Positions 45,517 through 54,015 of a stretch of 58,320 nt of DNA are shown here, piece by piece. The translations under genes and the position numbers were made by a program. Each line of letters begins with the position of its first letter. Position 1 is the stretch's first letter. The notes beneath the pieces are model-generated. The model saw only the letters and a program-made list of their open reading frames with translations, did not search any database and was not told the DNA's origin. Source of the stretch: Bacteroidales bacterium (lineage in GTDB: Bacteria; Bacteroidota; Bacteroidia; Bacteroidales; UBA7960); NCBI GenBank assembly GCA_012521995.1, contig JAAYLH010000096.1, forward strand, positions 1 through 58,320, in the 5' to 3' direction.

Positions 45517-46323
45517 ATGAGCATCCTGATCACCAGCCTTCAGAACCCCCTCGTCAAGAGCATCGTCAAGCTTCAGCAGAAAGCATCTGAACGAAAAAGC
45601 ACAGGCATCTTTGTTGCAGAAGGCCGCCGCGAAGTCTCCCTGGCTTTGCGCAATGGCATAAAAGCCAAAAAACTGATCCTCTGCCCTGTACTTTATCAGC
45701 CTGATGCTTTGTATCCCATTGACATAAAGGATATAGGAAAAGACCATATTGCAGAGGTTTCCGATCCCGTTTACAGAAAGATTGCTTACCGTGAAGGAGT
45801 TGAAGGCATAATGCTGCTGGGCAAGAGCAAGGCCCTATCACTGGAGGATTATCAGCCCTCTGAAACCCCCCTAATCATCGTCCTGGAAGGGGTTGAAAAA
45901 CCTGGCAACCTGGGAGCAATCCTAAGGACCACCGATGCAGCAGGGGTGGAAGCCATCTTCCTGTGTGATGCCCGCACCGACCTATACAACCCCAATGCCA
46001 TACGCGCCAGCCTGGGCTGTGTCTTCAGCCAGAAGATCATTGAGTGCAGCAACCGACAAGCCATCGATTGGCTGGCAGAGAAAGGAATCAGCCTGTATGC
46101 CGCATCACCCGGCACTCCTCATCTCCATTTCCATGCAGATTTCTCAAAACCTACAGCCATAGCCTTTGGTGCAGAAGATAAAGGCTTGAGCGATACCTGG
46201 CTTAAAGAAGCAGGGCAGGTGATCAAAATTCCCATGAGAGGTGTCATCGATTCGCTCAACGTTTCGGCATCCGTGGCCATTGTCACCTTCGAGGCTGTAA
46301 GGCAACGGATAATCAAGGGATGA
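45517..46323 (+). CDS. SpoU/TrmH family RNA 2'-O-methyltransferase
   Basis: A 268-residue SPOUT enzyme. The N-terminal substrate-binding domain (about 1-95) opens ITSLQNPLVKSIVKLQQKASERKSTGIFVAEGRREV, and the C-terminal knot domain has VLEGVEKPGNLGAILRT (motif 1, catalytic Arg), IAFGAEDKGLS (motif 2) and IPMRGVIDSLNVSASVAIVTFEAVRQR (motif 3). Members methylate ribose 2'-OH in rRNA or tRNA; which nucleotide cannot be told. It follows the spermidine-synthase-like gene by 18 bases, so the three SAM-related genes from 42370 on form one likely transcription unit. Confidence 0.9.
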   Translation: MSILITSLQNPLVKSIVKLQQKASERKSTGIFVAEGRREVSLALRNGIKAKKLILCPVLYQPDALYPIDIKDIGKDHIAEVSDPVYRKIAYREGVEGIMLLGKSKALSLEDYQPSETPLIIVLEGVEKPGNLGAILRTTDAAGVEAIFLCDARTDLYNPNAIRASLGCVFSQKIIECSNRQAIDWLAEKGISLYAASPGTPHLHFHADFSKPTAIAFGAEDKGLSDTWLKEAGQVIKIPMRGVIDSLNVSASVAIVTFEAVRQRIIKG

Positions 46324-46414
46324 GGCCACTTCAAAAAGGGACCGCCCGCCTTTCAATAAAGAATAATATTTTGATCAATTTCTGAGTCCTGAAAAGGAAA
46401 AAAGAATACCAAAC

Positions 46415-47584
46415 TTATTTACTGTATTTCCTTCTCTTCAGCTCTGTGCTCAGAAGGAGGAGCTCACGGGAAGTCTGGCCCGCCACTGAAGTGTTCTCTT
46501 CGGCCCGCCTGATAAGATAGGGGACAACAGTCTTAACAGGACCATAGGGGACATACTTGGTCACATAAAAGCCTTCCGCAGCCATATTGTAGCTGATATG
46601 ATCGCTCATGCCCAGCAATTGCGAGAAAGAGACATTGGGGTGATCTTTTGGCAAGCCTGAGCTGATCATTTTTTCGGCGCCCAGCTGGCAGCTCAGCTCA
46701 TTATGGGTGCCTACGCATACTGCCACATCCTTCACATGCTCAATGCAATAGGCAACTGCATCATCATAAGCCTTATCGGTGCCTGCCTTATTGGGATAAA
46801 TGGGAGAAGAATATCCCATCTCCGCTGCCCGTTCACGTTCCTTTTCCATATATGCCCCGCGCACCAACTTCACTGCCGTGAATACGCCCTTTTCACGTGC
46901 ACGGCGATTCAGGCTTTTAAGATAATCCAGGCGGTCATGGCGATACATCTGAAGAGTACCGTATACCAAGGGCTTTTCGCGATTAAACCGAAAAATCATT
47001 TCTTCAACCAGTTCATCAATGATTTGCTGAATCCAGGTTTCCTCCGCATCTACCATAACGGGAATACCCAAATCATACGACCGCTGGCAAATTGTAAGAA
47101 TCCTGTTTTTTACCCGCTCAAATTCCAGGGCCTCACTTTCGCTCAGGCTTTTTTCTAACTGAACCTTTTCCAGCAAAGCAAACCGTGCCACCCCTGTGGG
47201 CTTGAACACAGCATATGGAATATTGGGGTTGGTCCTGGCCTTTTCCATGGTGGCAAGGATTTGATCGCGGGTGTAGTCAAAGTCCTCATCACTTTCCTTG
47301 CCTTCCGCCGAATAATCAAGAATGGTCTTGATATTCGACCTGCCAAGGCGTTTTATGGTTTCATCGCAAGAATTGATGGTCTCCCCTCCGCAAAAATGGT
47401 TGAATACAGTGGGTTTAAGAGCCCAGCTCACGGGCAACCTGGAAGCAAGGGCAAAACGGGTAAGGCCCGCACCAACCTTGACCAGCAAGGGGTTACCTAT
47501 CATACGGAAAAGCCAGTAGGCCTTCCTGAGTTCATTGTTTGACTTATCCTGAAAAGCCACCTGGGTATTGTCGAATGCAATCAT
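46415..47584 (-). CDS. Proline dehydrogenase
   Basis: A 389-residue single-domain PRODH. The TIM-barrel has FAD and proline contacts such as VMVDAEETWIQ, GTLQMYRHDRLDYL, VKLVRGAYMEKER, CVGTHNELS and the late YVPYGPVKTVVPYLIRRAEEN. It oxidises proline to pyrroline-5-carboxylate and passes electrons to quinone. No P5C dehydrogenase domain is fused and none is adjacent. The start at 47584 (MIAFDNTQVAFQDKS) gives an N-terminus like other Bacteroidota PRODH proteins. It is divergent from aroB with separate -7 boxes. Confidence 0.92.
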   Translation of the reverse strand: MIAFDNTQVAFQDKSNNELRKAYWLFRMIGNPLLVKVGAGLTRFALASRLPVSWALKPTVFNHFCGGETINSCDETIKRLGRSNIKTILDYSAEGKESDEDFDYTRDQILATMEKARTNPNIPYAVFKPTGVARFALLEKVQLEKSLSESEALEFERVKNRILTICQRSYDLGIPVMVDAEETWIQQIIDELVEEMIFRFNREKPLVYGTLQMYRHDRLDYLKSLNRRAREKGVFTAVKLVRGAYMEKERERAAEMGYSSPIYPNKAGTDKAYDDAVAYCIEHVKDVAVCVGTHNELSCQLGAEKMISSGLPKDHPNVSFSQLLGMSDHISYNMAAEGFYVTKYVPYGPVKTVVPYLIRRAEENTSVAGQTSRELLLLSTELKRRKYSK

Positions 47585-47600
47585 AATTAAAGAATTTGCA

Positions 47601-47609
47601 GCAAAATTA
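47601..47609 (-). promoter_or_regulatory. -7 box for proline dehydrogenase
   Basis: TAATTTTGC on the minus strand fits TAnnTTTGC and lies 17 bases before the start codon. Confidence 0.45.
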
Positions 47610-47692
47610 ATGATTTCCCGGGGGTAAAAGGTACCCTTGTAAAAAGTGATAGAAAATAAATGAATAAATTGTAAAAGATTTGGCAGATATAA

Positions 47693-47700
47693 TAAATTTG
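47693..47700 (+). promoter_or_regulatory. -7 box for aroB-aroA
   Basis: TAAATTTG fits TAnnTTTG. The predicted start of transcription near 47707 favours ATG 47718 over the in-frame TTG at 47709. Confidence 0.45.
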
Positions 47701-47717
47701 TTCATAAATTGGCTGCC

Positions 47718-48800
47718 ATGAGTCTGGAAGAACGCATGCTAAACCATCCGGTATTTTTTGAGAGCGAGGAGGAAGCACATTTTGCCCGCTTTCTTGATTT
47801 CCACGTAAAGCCCGGGGAATCAGTATTTGTGCTTACCGATCAGAACACCCGCGAGCACTGCCTACCCCTGATGCGCAATAAACTCCCTGCCGACTTTCCC
47901 CTGAAAATCATCGAAGTGCCTGCGGGAGAGACCCACAAGACCCTTGAAACCTGCTATTCAGTATGGGAAATCCTTTCCGATAAGCTCGCCGACCGACAAT
48001 CGGTGCTGATCAACTTGGGTGGCGGGGTGGTAAGCGACCTGGGCGGTTTTGCCGCTTCGGTCTTCAAGAGGGGTATCCGTTTCGTGCATATGCCCACCAG
48101 CCTTTTGGCCATGGCGGACGCCAGCATAGGGGGGAAAACGGGCATAGACCTCAAAGGACTGAAAAACATCCTGGGCACCTTTGCTCAACCCCTGGCCGTG
48201 TTTATTGACACCCAGTTTCTGAAAACCCTGCCCGAACGTGAGCTGAACAATGGTTTTGCAGAGATGCTGAAGCATGGCCTGATCTCTGAGTATTCCTATT
48301 TTAAGGAACTTGTGAAAGATGGCCCCGACAACGTAACGGCAGAGCAGATAAGGATTTCAGTGGAGATCAAGTCTGACATCGTACAACGCGACCCCCTGGA
48401 ACGAAACATCCGCAAGGCACTGAACTTCGGGCATACAATTGGACATGCCCTGGAGTCCTGGTCTCTGCTCAACGACGCAACCCCCCTCCTGCACGGAGAA
48501 GCAGTCATCCTGGGAATGATGGCTGAAACCCTGCTTTCCGAAAGGATGAATTTGCTTGAAGAATCCCTTGTAGAGGAAATCCTTTCAGGATTATTTGATT
48601 TCTCTGTGTACTACGATATGAGTGACTCCTGTCTTGAATCAGTTATGGAGTTTATTCAGCACGACAAAAAGAGCAGGGGCGGAATCCCGGGCTTCAGCTT
48701 GCTGCGCCGCCCGGGACAGGTTATCACGGGACAGGAATGCAGCGAGGATGATATCTCGAGCGTTCTGCTTGAACTTAGGGAGATACTGCAGGACCAATAA
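47718..48800 (+). CDS. aroB: 3-dehydroquinate synthase
   Basis: A 360-residue protein from ATG 47718. An upstream in-frame TTG at 47709 is rejected as too close to the promoter. The AroB signature is clear: LINLGGGVVSDLGGFAASVFKRGI for NAD and metal binding, PTSLLAMADASIGGKTGID, and metal-ligand histidines in LNFGHTIGHALE and LLHGEAV. It converts DAHP to 3-dehydroquinate in the shikimate pathway. aroA follows after 9 bases, so the two form an operon; aroF/G, aroD, aroE, aroK and aroC are not in the window. Confidence 0.95.
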   Translation: MSLEERMLNHPVFFESEEEAHFARFLDFHVKPGESVFVLTDQNTREHCLPLMRNKLPADFPLKIIEVPAGETHKTLETCYSVWEILSDKLADRQSVLINLGGGVVSDLGGFAASVFKRGIRFVHMPTSLLAMADASIGGKTGIDLKGLKNILGTFAQPLAVFIDTQFLKTLPERELNNGFAEMLKHGLISEYSYFKELVKDGPDNVTAEQIRISVEIKSDIVQRDPLERNIRKALNFGHTIGHALESWSLLNDATPLLHGEAVILGMMAETLLSERMNLLEESLVEEILSGLFDFSVYYDMSDSCLESVMEFIQHDKKSRGGIPGFSLLRRPGQVITGQECSEDDISSVLLELREILQDQ

Positions 48801-48809
48801 GCCCTTCTC

Positions 48810-50063
48810 ATGGAAAACCTTTTACTTGTTACGGCTCCTGAAAGCTGTGTTGTTCATGGCACTGTATCCCTACCTGCCTCAAAAAGCATCTCGAACAGGG
48901 TGCTTATCATTAAGGCCTTGTGCGGGAAAGATTTCAGAGTCAGCAACCTCTCGGAAGCTGAAGACACCCTGGTTCTGGCCCGTGCCCTTGAATCATTGGG
49001 CATCTCAAAGGATATAGATGCAGGACATACAGGAACCGCAATGCGTTTCCTTACCTCCTTTTTGGCAACGCAGAGAGGTACCTTTTACCTGACAGGCTCA
49101 GAGCGAATGAAGGAGCGTCCCATTGGCCCGCTTGTCAACGCCCTTCAGCAAATGGGCGCAGACATTGAATACCAGGGAAAAAGGGGCTACCCTCCATTGA
49201 AGATCAAAGGGAAAAGGCTCAAGGGTGGCAGCGTGGAAGTGGATGCCAGCACCAGCAGCCAGTTCATATCCAGCCTTTTGCTTATTGCGCCTGCCCTCAG
49301 TGAAGGCCTCATGTTGACCCTGAACGGCACACCTGTTTCTTCATCTTATATCAAAATGACTTTGGGGCTTATGAGCCGGTTTGGCATTGAAACCCGCTGG
49401 GAACAAAACGTAATTTCGGTCAGTCCCGGCACTTACAAGCCACAAAACATCACCATTGAACCCGACTGGTCGGGAGCCTCTTACTTTTTTGAAACCTTGC
49501 TCCTAGCCTATGAAGGGGAAATATCATTCCCTCTGCTTTCTCGCAAGAGCCTTCAGGGAGATGCTGTAATCTGGCAATGGTTCGAACACCTGGGAATAAA
49601 AACCGTATTTTCGGAGGAAGGAGCACTGATAAAAAAATCAGGAGGCCATCCCGAATTTGTCTCCTTCGATTTTCGGGAAAACCCCGACCTGGCCCAGACC
49701 ATGGCCCTGGCTTTTGCAGGCCGTGGCATTCAGGCCGTATTCAGGGGGCTTGAAACCCTGCCCCTCAAGGAAACAGACCGCATCAAAGCCTTACAGGCAG
49801 AACTCAACAAGACTGGGTATATCCTGGCACCCCTGGATGAGGGCATCTGGCAACTTCGCAAAACAGCATGGCCATTGCTGCCGGCAAGAATCACCTTCCA
49901 CACCCACCACGACCACCGCATGGCCATGGCCTGCGCCCCCTTAGCCCTGGCTAAAGGACAGATCAGCATTAAGGACCCTGATGTTGTTGTAAAATCCTTC
50001 CCCGGTTTCTGGGAAAACATGAAAGCAATCGGCTTTGATCTTGTCTATAAACCGAGAGAGTAA
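48810..50063 (+). CDS. aroA: EPSP synthase (3-phosphoshikimate 1-carboxyvinyltransferase)
   Basis: A 417-residue protein with the two-lobed EPSPS pattern: KSISNRVLIIKALCG near the start, DAGHTGTAMRFLTSFLA (the PEP-binding region; in many enzymes this reads GNAGTAMR, here HTGTAMR), GSERMKERPIGPLVNALQQMGADIEYQGKRGYPPLKI, and near the end LKETDRIKALQAEL and HHDHRMAMACAPLAL. It makes EPSP from shikimate 3-phosphate and PEP. The GNAG to AGHTG variation may place it outside the most common EPSPS class, which matters for inhibitor sensitivity; this is inference from sequence alone. Confidence 0.95.
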   Translation: MENLLLVTAPESCVVHGTVSLPASKSISNRVLIIKALCGKDFRVSNLSEAEDTLVLARALESLGISKDIDAGHTGTAMRFLTSFLATQRGTFYLTGSERMKERPIGPLVNALQQMGADIEYQGKRGYPPLKIKGKRLKGGSVEVDASTSSQFISSLLLIAPALSEGLMLTLNGTPVSSSYIKMTLGLMSRFGIETRWEQNVISVSPGTYKPQNITIEPDWSGASYFFETLLLAYEGEISFPLLSRKSLQGDAVIWQWFEHLGIKTVFSEEGALIKKSGGHPEFVSFDFRENPDLAQTMALAFAGRGIQAVFRGLETLPLKETDRIKALQAELNKTGYILAPLDEGIWQLRKTAWPLLPARITFHTHHDHRMAMACAPLALAKGQISIKDPDVVVKSFPGFWENMKAIGFDLVYKPRE

Positions 50064-50068
50064 AATCC

Positions 50069-50971
50069 CTAGATCTGCTTCTTCCCGGTCACCCCCATGG
50101 GGTCAATGAATGAACGTAAGGCCAGGACGGTCTCATTCTCCTGATCGTTTTCTTCAGGACTTGGAACCACAGTCAAAACAGGCACATCGGCCTTGTCAAT
50201 GATTTTCTCTGTGGAATTGGCCAAGAAAATATCGGGGATTTCGCTGCCTTTCTCGGCAACAATAAGGATCAGGTCAGCATCAAGCTGATCGGCAAATGTC
50301 ATCAGCGCCTCGGCCCAGTCCCTGTTGGGATCCACACAAAGATCGGTGGTGACATCAACACCCAGGTCGGCAAAAGTATCCTTTACCTTTTTTAGCAGGG
50401 CCTCCTTTTGGAAAATAATGGCTTTATTTCTCGTGCCCAGAAATCCAAAGATCCTGATTTTGGCACCAAAATAATTGGCAAACTTAACGGCCTTCAAGAT
50501 CTTTTGCGTGCTTTCCTGCATGAAGTCTATGGGCAGCACAATGTTCTTGTATCCCACATGATGAGGTGTGTTTTTTACAACCATTACAGGCACATTGGCA
50601 CTGCAAACCACTTTATAGGCATAGCTTCCCATCAGGTGCTGCACGCCCTTCCTGCCGTGGATGCCCAGGATTATAAACTCTGCCTGAATGCGGGCGGCCA
50701 CCTCACTGATCGTTGTAAAGATGCTTCCTTCTTCAATCAGGTATCTGACCTCAAGGGGAGCCCGTTCCTGAATATGCTTTACATGCTCCTTCAGTTTATC
50801 GGCAATTTCCTTTTCCTTGGGGGTCCCCAGCACATTCTTGCCCACCACGTGCAGCAGCACAATCTTGTGGTGAAATATCCGTGCGATTTCTGTGGCATGA
50901 TCAATAGAATAATTGGCAACCTCAGAGAGGTCAGTTGGGACGAGGATATTGTAACGGGAAGAAACGGCCAT
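50069..50971 (-). CDS. Universal stress protein, tandem Usp domains
   Basis: A 300-residue protein with two Usp domains (about 5-145 and 150-275). The first has NILVPTDLSEVANYSIDHA and the ATP-loop pattern GIHGRKGVQHLMGSYA; the second is degenerate. A C-terminal tail (LRSFIDPMGV) closely resembles the end of the next Usp protein (ITSFLDPMNV), pointing to recent common ancestry of the two. It is convergent with aroA, and its start lies 93 bases beyond the stop of the Usp gene at 51065. Confidence 0.9.
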   Translation of the reverse strand: MAVSSRYNILVPTDLSEVANYSIDHATEIARIFHHKIVLLHVVGKNVLGTPKEKEIADKLKEHVKHIQERAPLEVRYLIEEGSIFTTISEVAARIQAEFIILGIHGRKGVQHLMGSYAYKVVCSANVPVMVVKNTPHHVGYKNIVLPIDFMQESTQKILKAVKFANYFGAKIRIFGFLGTRNKAIIFQKEALLKKVKDTFADLGVDVTTDLCVDPNRDWAEALMTFADQLDADLILIVAEKGSEIPDIFLANSTEKIIDKADVPVLTVVPSPEENDQENETVLALRSFIDPMGVTGKKQI

Positions 50972-51064
50972 CCATTGTGATTTAAAGGATTAAAAAACGG
51001 GTAAAAATAAAAAAAATGAGAGAACCCTTCAGCGACAAAATCAAAAAAATCACAAAAAAAACGG

Positions 51065-51997
51065 CTACTCCCTGTCCTGTCTTGAATTCATTACATTCAT
51101 CGGGTCAAGGAAGGAAGTGATCACTTTAGGGTTAAATTCAGCTTTGGGGCTGATGCTGAGCACAGGCACGCAGGCCATGAAAATGATCTCCTGGGCAATG
51201 GAACCCACAAAAAAGCGCGGAAAGTTCTTTTTCTGTTGAGTCATGATGATGATCATATCCGCCTCCGTCCGTTGGGCCATTGTGCAAATCTGCCGCGGGA
51301 TGTTCAACCCCTCACCTGTAAGGATTTCGCTGCTGCAATTTATCCCGTGGCGTTCAATTGCATTCCTGACCTGGTTGATTTGCACGTTCTTCATGAGCCG
51401 TCTTACCTTCCCCTCCTTTGTAATAACTGAGACCAGGTAAATGGTGGCCCCAAAAAACTTACCCAGTTCAATGGCCTTTTGCACCTGACGCTTGGTTTGC
51501 CCTGTAAGGTCGATGGGCACCAGGATGTTTCGGAAGCAAGAGTAAACCTTGTCTCCCTTCAGGGTAATTACAGGGCAGTTGGCTTCACGCACCACATTGA
51601 AGGTATTGCTGCCCATAAAACGGCGGATCCGTTTTGCATCACCGTCATCACGCCCCATGACGATCAGGATTACGTCCTGTTCACGCGCGGTTTCAATGAT
51701 CTGATCGTAAACTTTACCTTTTTTGATAATATAGGAAACAGGCGTTTTGTTGCCTTTCCCCGTCTGCTCTATCAGGTTGTCAATGCGGTCGAATTGTTCC
51801 TTGGCCTGGAACATCAGACGGGTGAGGTAATCATCTGGCGAGATCAGCTTGCTGATGCCCGCTTCATCCTCTATCACAAACAGCATCAGGATCTCTGCAC
51901 CAAAAACACGGGCAATGGGATAGGCTTGCTCAAGGACATTTTCGGCATGCCCGCCCAAATCCACAGGAACCAGAATCTTGTTTCTCGCTTGGCTCAT
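51065..51997 (-). CDS. Universal stress protein, tandem Usp domains
   Basis: A 310-residue protein with two Usp domains (about 5-148 and 153-285). The first has KILVPVDLGGHAENVLEQA and a loop GRDDGDAKRIRRFMGSNT that departs from the standard ATP-binding G-x2-G spacing. The second ends FFVGSIAQEIIFMACVPVL. It pairs with the similar gene downstream. Both probably respond to growth arrest or stress, but no regulator site is recognisable in 50972-51064 or 51998-52124. Confidence 0.9.
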   Translation of the reverse strand: MSQARNKILVPVDLGGHAENVLEQAYPIARVFGAEILMLFVIEDEAGISKLISPDDYLTRLMFQAKEQFDRIDNLIEQTGKGNKTPVSYIIKKGKVYDQIIETAREQDVILIVMGRDDGDAKRIRRFMGSNTFNVVREANCPVITLKGDKVYSCFRNILVPIDLTGQTKRQVQKAIELGKFFGATIYLVSVITKEGKVRRLMKNVQINQVRNAIERHGINCSSEILTGEGLNIPRQICTMAQRTEADMIIIMTQQKKNFPRFFVGSIAQEIIFMACVPVLSISPKAEFNPKVITSFLDPMNVMNSRQDRE

Positions 51998-52124
51998 GAT
52001 GCCTTCAGCTTATCGGCCCTCTTACCTTTCGTTCCAACTTCCCCCTCCCGGCTAAGGCCGTTCGTTTTTACAAATATAGATATTTTTTTATTATGTTATC
52101 TCCTTGAAGTTGACAAATTTCTGC

Positions 52125-52694
52125 TTACGGCGCCCATTTGTCTGTTGTTATTTCAGGCTGGTACTCGACAAGGTATTTCAGGGCTTCTTCAGGACCGTCT
52201 GCCAGGTGAAAAATACCCCTGTATCGTCCAGAGGCAAAGCGGTCCCTGAACAGGCGGTCAAAAAACCCAAACAGTTCATCAAAATAGCCCAAGGTGTTGA
52301 TCAGCACAAGGGGTTTTTGATGCAGTTGCAGTTGCTTCAGGGTCATTATTTCCAACATCTCCTCAAGGGTGCCAAACCCTCCAGGCAAGGCAATAAAGCC
52401 ATCCGATATTCTTTCCATGGTGGCTTTGCGTTCCCGCAAATCTTTCGTGACGATGAGCTCATCCACGCCTTCATAGGCAATGCCTTTTTCAAGGATAATC
52501 CACGGAATCACCCCTGTGATCTTTCCCCGGGCTTCCTTAACGCTAAGTGCCAGGGCACCCATTAATCCCACCTGTGTACCCCCATAGACCAAGTGATGCT
52601 TGCCAAGGGCCATCAACTTTCCCAAGGCCCTGGCTTCCTCATAATATCGCTCATCAAGGAAATTACTGGATGAACAAAAAACACATATCTTCAT
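52125..52694 (-). CDS. LOG family Rossmann-fold protein (TIGR00730 type)
   Basis: A 189-residue protein with the LOG signature LPGGFGTLEE (residues 103-112) and upstream YGGTQVGLMGALA, DLRERKATM. Proteins with PGGxGTxxE hydrolyse nucleoside 5'-monophosphates to a base and ribose 5-phosphate; plant and some bacterial members activate cytokinins. In this organism a general nucleotide-salvage role is more likely. It stands alone on the minus strand, 127 bases beyond the Usp start. Confidence 0.9.
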   Translation of the reverse strand: MKICVFCSSSNFLDERYYEEARALGKLMALGKHHLVYGGTQVGLMGALALSVKEARGKITGVIPWIILEKGIAYEGVDELIVTKDLRERKATMERISDGFIALPGGFGTLEEMLEIMTLKQLQLHQKPLVLINTLGYFDELFGFFDRLFRDRFASGRYRGIFHLADGPEEALKYLVEYQPEITTDKWAP

Positions 52695-52901
52695 AAAATT
52701 CTTCTTTTCAAGTTTTTATCAGGTAAAGCCCGGCTTGCCCCATTGATTCATTAAACCAGGCATTCCCTCATTAAGGCTTTCAGTAAAAATAGGGAATTAT
52801 GCGAAAAAGTCCCTTATCCTTCAACAAGAAATTACAAATCCGAAGAAAAACCAGGGAAAAATCCTTTTACCCACAAACAAAAACAGGAAATAATAATCCA
52901 C

Positions 52902-53846
52902 TCAGCCCTGCCAAAGTTTGCCCTGCCAGGTATCCCTTTCCTCCATCCTTTTTTCAATCATCCGGATGATTTGATCGCTGCGCATCCTGCCCCATCCGGG
53001 GCTTAGCTGGTATGGCATTGGTACTTCACCCGACAGCCGTTCAATGCTGATGTCGGGCCTGAGGCGTTCAAGAAAGGAAACCATAAAGGCAACATACTCC
53101 TCAAGAGAAAAGAGTTCGAAGTGCTCGGGATGGGCTTCATACTCCAGCGCCATAGGGGTATTCCTGACGATCTGGAGCTGGTGGAACTTCAATGTACTGA
53201 GGGGAAGCGCGGAAAGAACCTCTGCCTGGGCCAGCATCTGTTCACGCGTCTCGCCTGGCAGGCCAAAGATTAAATGGCCTCCTGTATGCAATCCCCTTGA
53301 GGCGGTCTGCTCAATGGCCCTGGCCGAATCCTCAAAGCTGTGGCCGCGGTTTACGCGGCCCAGGGTCTTTTTACAACATGACTCAATGCCGTATTCTATA
53401 CTGACAAAACGTTCCCTTGCCAATTCGGCAAAATAGTCGAGCTTCTCATCATCAACGCAATCAGGGCGAGTGCCTATTGCCAGCCCCCAGATGTCAGGAT
53501 GGGCAAGCGCCTCTCCGTACAAAGACTTCAGCCATTCAAGCGAACCGTGGGTATTGGTGTATGCCTGGAAATAAGCAATAAATTTCTCGGGGTTTTTATA
53601 GCGTTTATTCAGGAAATATACACCCTGATCTATCTGCCAGGCAATGGAGTTCCCGCTCTTGCAATAAGCCGGGCTGAAGCCTTCATTGTTGCAAAACGTA
53701 CACCCGCCATAACCAATGGTGCCATCTCTGTTGGGGCAGGTGAAACCCGCGTGGATGCTAACCCTTTGCAGGCGGCTCCCGTATTTCTGCCTGCACCGGT
53801 CTGCCCACGAATTAAAACGTCTCTGGTTCCCCCACAAATGGTTCAT
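52902..53846 (-). CDS. YhcC/TIGR01212-type radical SAM protein
   Basis: A 314-residue radical SAM enzyme with an unusual wide cluster motif: Cys37 in FTCPNRDGTIGYGG, then Cys49 and Cys52 in GGCTFCNNEG. This C-x11-C-x2-C spacing and the order YFQAYTNTHG, AIGTRPDCVDDEKLDYF, SIEYGIESCCKKTLGRVNRGH and GGHLIFGLPGE are those of the YhcC (TIGR01212) family. The family is thought to modify RNA or another substrate, but its reaction is not firmly known. It is divergent from the symporter operon. Confidence 0.9.
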   Translation of the reverse strand: MNHLWGNQRRFNSWADRCRQKYGSRLQRVSIHAGFTCPNRDGTIGYGGCTFCNNEGFSPAYCKSGNSIAWQIDQGVYFLNKRYKNPEKFIAYFQAYTNTHGSLEWLKSLYGEALAHPDIWGLAIGTRPDCVDDEKLDYFAELARERFVSIEYGIESCCKKTLGRVNRGHSFEDSARAIEQTASRGLHTGGHLIFGLPGETREQMLAQAEVLSALPLSTLKFHQLQIVRNTPMALEYEAHPEHFELFSLEEYVAFMVSFLERLRPDISIERLSGEVPMPYQLSPGWGRMRSDQIIRMIEKRMEERDTWQGKLWQG

Positions 53847-53859
53847 TTCTAATTTTATG

Positions 53860-53868
53860 GCAAAATTA
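53860..53868 (-). promoter_or_regulatory. -7 box for the radical SAM gene
   Basis: TAATTTTGC on the minus strand fits TAnnTTTGC, 14 bases before the start codon, predicting a very short leader. Confidence 0.4.
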
Positions 53869-53918
53869 AGGGAAATATACCCTGCGAAAAAAAATATTAT
53901 AATTATTATTCACAATAT

Positions 53919-53948
53919 TATTAAACATTGATTTTCAAATGTTTAATA
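53919..53948. promoter_or_regulatory. Operator-like inverted repeat upstream of the symporter operon
   Basis: TATTAAACATT (53919-53929) and AATGTTTAATA (53938-53948) are perfect 11-bp inverted arms around 8 bases. The centre lies about 60 bases before the predicted transcription start of the symporter gene, a usual place for an activator of the CRP/FNR type. It could also serve the divergent radical SAM gene. It is embedded in very AT-rich DNA, so chance is possible. Confidence 0.45.
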
Positions 53949-53979
53949 TATATTCCTTGATTGTTTTATATTTTTTTAT

Positions 53980-53988
53980 TACCTTTGC
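53980..53988 (+). promoter_or_regulatory. -7 box of the symporter-GNAT-racemase operon
   Basis: TACCTTTGC fits TAnnTTTGC exactly, with TTG about 20 bases upstream (53957-53959) as a -33 element. ATG 54016 follows after 27 bases. Confidence 0.65.
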
Positions 53989-54015
53989 ATCCTTAATCAC
54001 CTGTAAAAAAATTAA

